NCBI GenBank assembly: GCA_902806215.1
Contig: CADCVT010000397.1
Span: 1-8,086, forward strand
Reading direction: 5' to 3'
Length of the DNA: 8,086 bases
Origin: an uncultured Solirubrobacteraceae bacterium
GTDB taxonomy: Bacteria; Actinomycetota; Thermoleophilia; Solirubrobacterales; Solirubrobacteraceae
Shown here: one piece after another, positions 5,753-8,086 of the stretch
Position numbering within the stretch: the first letter of the stretch is position 1
Layout of the letters: each line of letters begins with the position of its first letter
Program-made: the position numbers and the translations under genes
Notes under the pieces: model-generated
Seen by the model: only the letters and a program-made list of their open reading frames with translations
Database searches by the model: none
What the model was told of the DNA's origin: nothing

Positions 5753-6660
5753 CGCTCGCCGCTGTCGGGGAGCACCGTCACGATCCGCTTGCCCTTGGAC
5801 TCCGGGCGCTTGGCGACCTCGATCGCCGCCCACATCGCCGCACCGCAGCTCAGCCCCACGAGCGCGCACTCGCGCCGCGCCAGCAGCTGAGCCGTCTCGA
5901 TCGCGGCCTCGTCGCTGACCGGGATGACCTCGTCGATGACCTCGCGGTTGAGGACCGGCGGCACGAACCCGGCGCCGATCCCCTGGATCTTGTGCGGCCC
6001 CGGTGACCGGCCGCTGAGCACCGCGCTCGTCGCGGGCTCGACGGCGATGATCGTCGTGTCGGCGTTGCGCTCCTTGAGCACCTCGCCCACGCCGGTGATC
6101 GTCCCGCCCGTCCCTACGCCGGCCACGAACACGTCGACGCGGCCGTCCATCGCCTCGAGGATCTCGGGCGCGGTCGTGCGCCGGTGGACGTCGGGGTTCG
6201 CGGGATTGGAGAACTGGTCGGGCAGGAAGACGTCGGGGTCCTTGGCCATCGCGCGCGCCGCGTCGATCGCCTCGTTCATCCCGCCGAGTGACTGCGTCAT
6301 CTCGACGCGCGCGCCGTACAGGCGCAGCAGGCGCTCGCGCTCGCGGCTCATCCCCTCGGGCAGCGCGAGGACGAGGTCGTAGCCCTTGGCGGCGCAGACG
6401 AACGCCAGCGCGATGCCGGTGTTCCCGCTGGTCGCCTCGACGATCGTCGTGCGGCCGGGCTCGATGCGGCCCTCGCGCTCGGCGGCGTCGAGCATGGCGA
6501 TCCCGATGCGGTCCTTGACGCTCCCGCCGGGGTTGAACGACTCGAGCTTGCCGTAGAGCTCGGCCTCGACGTCGTCGGGGAGGAGACGCGTGAACTGGAG
6601 CATCGGCGTCCGGCCGATGTGCTCGGCCATCGTCTGGGGGATCCGGGTCGCGAGCCGCAC
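5722..6660 (-). CDS. cysK: Cysteine synthase (O-acetylserine sulfhydrylase)
   Basis: PLP enzyme that joins O-acetylserine and sulfide to give L-cysteine. The 312 aa match the normal length of 300-315. Visible features: substrate-side IGRTPML (15-21); NPGGSVKDR with the PLP lysine Lys49; the substrate-binding TSGNTG loop (77-82); QFSNPANP (149-156); the PLP-phosphate loop GTGGTITG (183-190); LSCGAAMW near residue 265; and VLPDSGERY close to the C-terminus. A related enzyme such as CysM or cystathionine beta-synthase is less likely, given the QFxNPANP and DSGERY blocks and no extra domain. Start: the GTG at 6660 gives an N-terminus (RLATRIPQTMAEHIGRTP) aligned with the family and has TAGCCT exactly 7 nt upstream. 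ATG 6678 (6 residues longer) and ATG 6630 (10 shorter) are alternatives without a better signal. The 3' end overlaps the convergent hydrolase gene by 31 bp. Confidence 0.95.
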   Translation of the reverse strand: MRLATRIPQTMAEHIGRTPMLQFTRLLPDDVEAELYGKLESFNPGGSVKDRIGIAMLDAAEREGRIEPGRTTIVEATSGNTGIALAFVCAAKGYDLVLALPEGMSRERERLLRLYGARVEMTQSLGGMNEAIDAARAMAKDPDVFLPDQFSNPANPDVHRRTTAPEILEAMDGRVDVFVAGVGTGGTITGVGEVLKERNADTTIIAVEPATSAVLSGRSPGPHKIQGIGAGFVPPVLNREVIDEVIPVSDEAAIETAQLLARRECALVGLSCGAAMWAAIEVAKRPESKGKRIVTVLPDSGERYVSMPFFAP

Positions 6661-6667
6661 CCTTCGC

Positions 6668-6673
6668 AGGCTA
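6668..6673 (-). promoter_or_regulatory. Candidate -10 element of cysK (leaderless)
   Basis: Minus-strand TAGCCT (TANNNT) is followed by 7 nt and the GTG at 6660. This is the same geometry as at cysE and the queuosine gene, and it is the main reason for preferring this start. If the true start is ATG 6678, this hexamer would be inside the gene. Confidence 0.45.
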
Positions 6674-6752
6674 TCCATCCCGCGTTTCGGCGCGCGGACG
6701 TTCGGCAATCGCTCAAGCGAGCGCAACGCAGATCCGATGGACGGAGCAGAGC

Positions 6753-6777
6753 GAGGGGCCCCGAAGAGGGGCTCCCC
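6753..6777 (-). terminator. Hairpin terminator after the EAL gene
   Basis: Arms 6753-6762 and 6768-6777 flank a 5-nt loop (6763-6767). Read on the minus strand the stem is 10 bp with one C-A mismatch and one G-U wobble, and it begins 4 nt after the TAA stop of the EAL gene. The downstream sequence is pyrimidine-rich but has no clean U tract. Position and strength make termination likely, and this would separate the EAL gene from cysK. Confidence 0.7.
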
Positions 6778-6781
6778 GTCG

Positions 6782-8086
6782 TTAAGCGGCTTCGGCGGCG
6801 GCGAGGCGGATGGCGGTGGCGCCGGTGAGGACCGTCGCGAAGAGCTGGGCGAGCACGCGCGCGCGGTGGATCTCGCTGCGGTGCCAGGGCCGTCCCTCGG
6901 GCGCCATGAGCTCGAGGACGCCGTGGGTGGAGCCGCCCGTCTCGATCGGCAGGACCAGCAGGCGGCCGGCCGCGGTCGCGAACTCCGGGCGCGTCTCGTC
7001 GTAGCGCACGGCGCTCGTCAGCGGCGTGCCGCCGACGGTCACGAGCGTGCCGTCGCCGAGGATTCGGCGCAGCGCGGCGCGCTCGGCGCCGAGGTCGCGG
7101 CAGACCTCGTCGAGGGCGCCGGGGATCTGGCTCGGGCCGCGGACGGCGCCGACCGTGGTGGCGACGCGCTCCAGCCGGGCCTCGTCGGAGCTGTGCTCGT
7201 TGCTGCGGCCGTGCAGCGCCTCGTGCCAGGCCGAGTAGCAGGCCGAGGTGGCGGCGCCGTCGACCTCGGGCCACGGGCGACCGGGAGGCGCGAGCGCGTA
7301 GCCCTGGCCGTAGGTGACGTCGAGCTCCGCGAGCGTGCGCAGGTCGGCCATCGTCTCGATGCCCTCCGCGCAGATGAGGCTGTCGATGCTGCGCGCGAAG
7401 CGCACGAACGAGCCGATGAGCGCGGCGCGGTAGTCGTCAGTCGACACGCCGTGCACGAGCGCGCGGTCGAGCTTGATGATGTCGGGGCGCAGGCGCACGA
7501 GCTGGGTGAAGCCCGCGTAGCCGGCGCCGGCGTCGTCGACCGCGGTGCGGGCGCCGCGGCCGCGCAGCTCCTCGAGGACTGCGTGCAGGCTGGGCGCGGC
7601 GGTGACGAGCTCGTTCTCGGTGATCTCCACGACGACCTTCGTCAGGTCGTCGGGCAGCGCCTCGCGCACCTCCTCGGATGCGAGCGACGACGGCGAGACG
7701 TTGACCGACAGGAACGCGGCGGTCGGGCGGCCCGGCGCGTCGAACGCGGCGCGCAGCGCGGCGGCCTCCAGGCGCGGCCCGAGGCCCGCGCGGTGCGCCT
7801 GGGAGAACCAGACGTTCGGCGGGCTCGCGGTGGTGCCCGGCGCGCTCGTGAAGCGCGCGAGCGCCTCGAAGCCGGCGATGCGGGCGGTGCGCAGGTCGAG
7901 CAGCGGCTGGAACTGGGCCTTGACCAGGCCGTCGCGCTCGAGAAGCGACAGGATCTCCGCGCGCTGCTCCTCGGCGCGGCGGAACCAGGTCAGGCGCTCG
8001 CGCTCCTCCTCGGTGCCGGCGGCCGCCTCGGCGTCCTCCTCGGCGGCGGCGAGCGCAGCGTCGTAGACCTCGAAGCGGCCCTTGCC
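6782..8086 (-). CDS. c-di-GMP phosphodiesterase, GGDEF(end)-EAL-GAF-like, C-terminal part (cut by window edge)
   Basis: C-terminal 434 residues of a signalling protein; numbering is from the window edge. Residues 1-9 (GKGRFEVYD) look like the last strand of a GGDEF domain, so a diguanylate cyclase-type domain probably lies right of the window. A charged helical linker (about 10-50) leads to an EAL domain that hydrolyses c-di-GMP to pGpG. All key residues are present: Glu74 in FEAL, Asn129 in SVNVSPSSL, Glu154 in EITE, Asp184-Asp185 in DDAGAGY, Lys205 in IKLD, Glu241 in AEGIET and Gln261 in GQGYALAPP. This suggests an active phosphodiesterase. Residues about 290-434 form a C-terminal GAF-like domain (AAGRLLVLPIETGGSTHGVLEL is its core strand pair), which would bind a small ligand or modulate activity; the GAF call is by pattern only. 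No transmembrane segment is seen in this part. The gene ends at TAA followed at once by a hairpin terminator. Confidence 0.9.
   Translation of the reverse strand, partial: GKGRFEVYDAALAAAEEDAEAAAGTEEERERLTWFRRAEEQRAEILSLLERDGLVKAQFQPLLDLRTARIAGFEALARFTSAPGTTASPPNVWFSQAHRAGLGPRLEAAALRAAFDAPGRPTAAFLSVNVSPSSLASEEVREALPDDLTKVVVEITENELVTAAPSLHAVLEELRGRGARTAVDDAGAGYAGFTQLVRLRPDIIKLDRALVHGVSTDDYRAALIGSFVRFARSIDSLICAEGIETMADLRTLAELDVTYGQGYALAPPGRPWPEVDGAATSACYSAWHEALHGRSNEHSSDEARLERVATTVGAVRGPSQIPGALDEVCRDLGAERAALRRILGDGTLVTVGGTPLTSAVRYDETRPEFATAAGRLLVLPIETGGSTHGVLELMAPEGRPWHRSEIHRARVLAQLFATVLTGATAIRLAAAEAA

Noticed and set aside
6709..6720. Inverted repeat TCGCT-CA-AGCGA upstream of cysK as an operator
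   Set aside because: Only 5-bp arms in GC-rich DNA and no match to a regulator I know; chance is likely.
6348..7274. Minus-strand frame spanning the EAL 3' end and cysK 5' end
   Set aside because: Shadow frame; it crosses the hairpin terminator and both true genes out of frame.
1..8086. tRNA, rRNA, CRISPR array, insertion sequence or phage genes
   Set aside because: No tRNA-like fold, direct-repeat array, transposase or integrase motif seen; the intergenic gaps are 13-103 bp and leave no room for most of these.

Overview
High-GC chromosomal DNA with closely packed genes on both strands, almost certainly from an actinobacterium. The best lineage clue is the C-terminal module of the secreted protein at 2679-4409 (FecR-like, with LWGDGKG, TVRGT and EDRCDGTL motifs). 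From memory this module recurs in Solirubrobacterales/Thermoleophilia exported proteins, so that order is my best guess. The window looks like ordinary chromosome: I found no mobile element, CRISPR array, tRNA or rRNA.

Layout, left to right: (1) 1-1097, minus: N-terminal 365 residues of a PcrA/UvrD-type DNA helicase, cut by the window edge. (2) 1158-1727, minus: GNAT acetyltransferase just upstream of it. (3) 1755-2630, plus: a queuosine-salvage (DUF2419/Qng1-like) protein, divergent from the GNAT gene across only 27 bp. (4) 2679-4409, plus: exported six-bladed NHL propeller with a proline-rich linker and FecR-like C-terminus. (5) 4423-5145, minus: serine O-acetyltransferase (cysE). (6) 5207-5752, plus: small RBBP9/YdeN-type serine hydrolase. 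(7) 5722-6660, minus: O-acetylserine sulfhydrylase (cysK), overlapping the hydrolase tail-to-tail by 31 bp. (8) 6782-8086, minus: C-terminal part of a c-di-GMP protein (end of GGDEF, intact EAL, C-terminal GAF-like domain), closed by a strong hairpin terminator.

The clearest functional pair is cysE and cysK. CysE makes O-acetylserine and CysK turns it into cysteine with sulfide. They lie on the same strand but are separated by an oppositely oriented hydrolase, so they are not a simple operon. The CysE C-terminus also lacks the terminal isoleucine that docks into CysK in the classical cysteine synthase complex.

The most coherent non-gene signal is a repeated start-site layout. Five of seven visible gene starts have a TANNNT -10-like hexamer 7-10 nt before the start codon and little or no Shine-Dalgarno sequence: qng1-like, cysE and cysK at exactly 7 nt, pcrA at 9, GNAT at 10. 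This predicts mostly leaderless mRNAs. It also helped select the cysK GTG start, and it implies two back-to-back promoters sharing a TA step between GNAT and the queuosine gene. A second odd signal is an imperfect inverted repeat within a cluster of AT-richer, rare codons inside the helicase gene. I see no convincing undescribed defence or mobile system.
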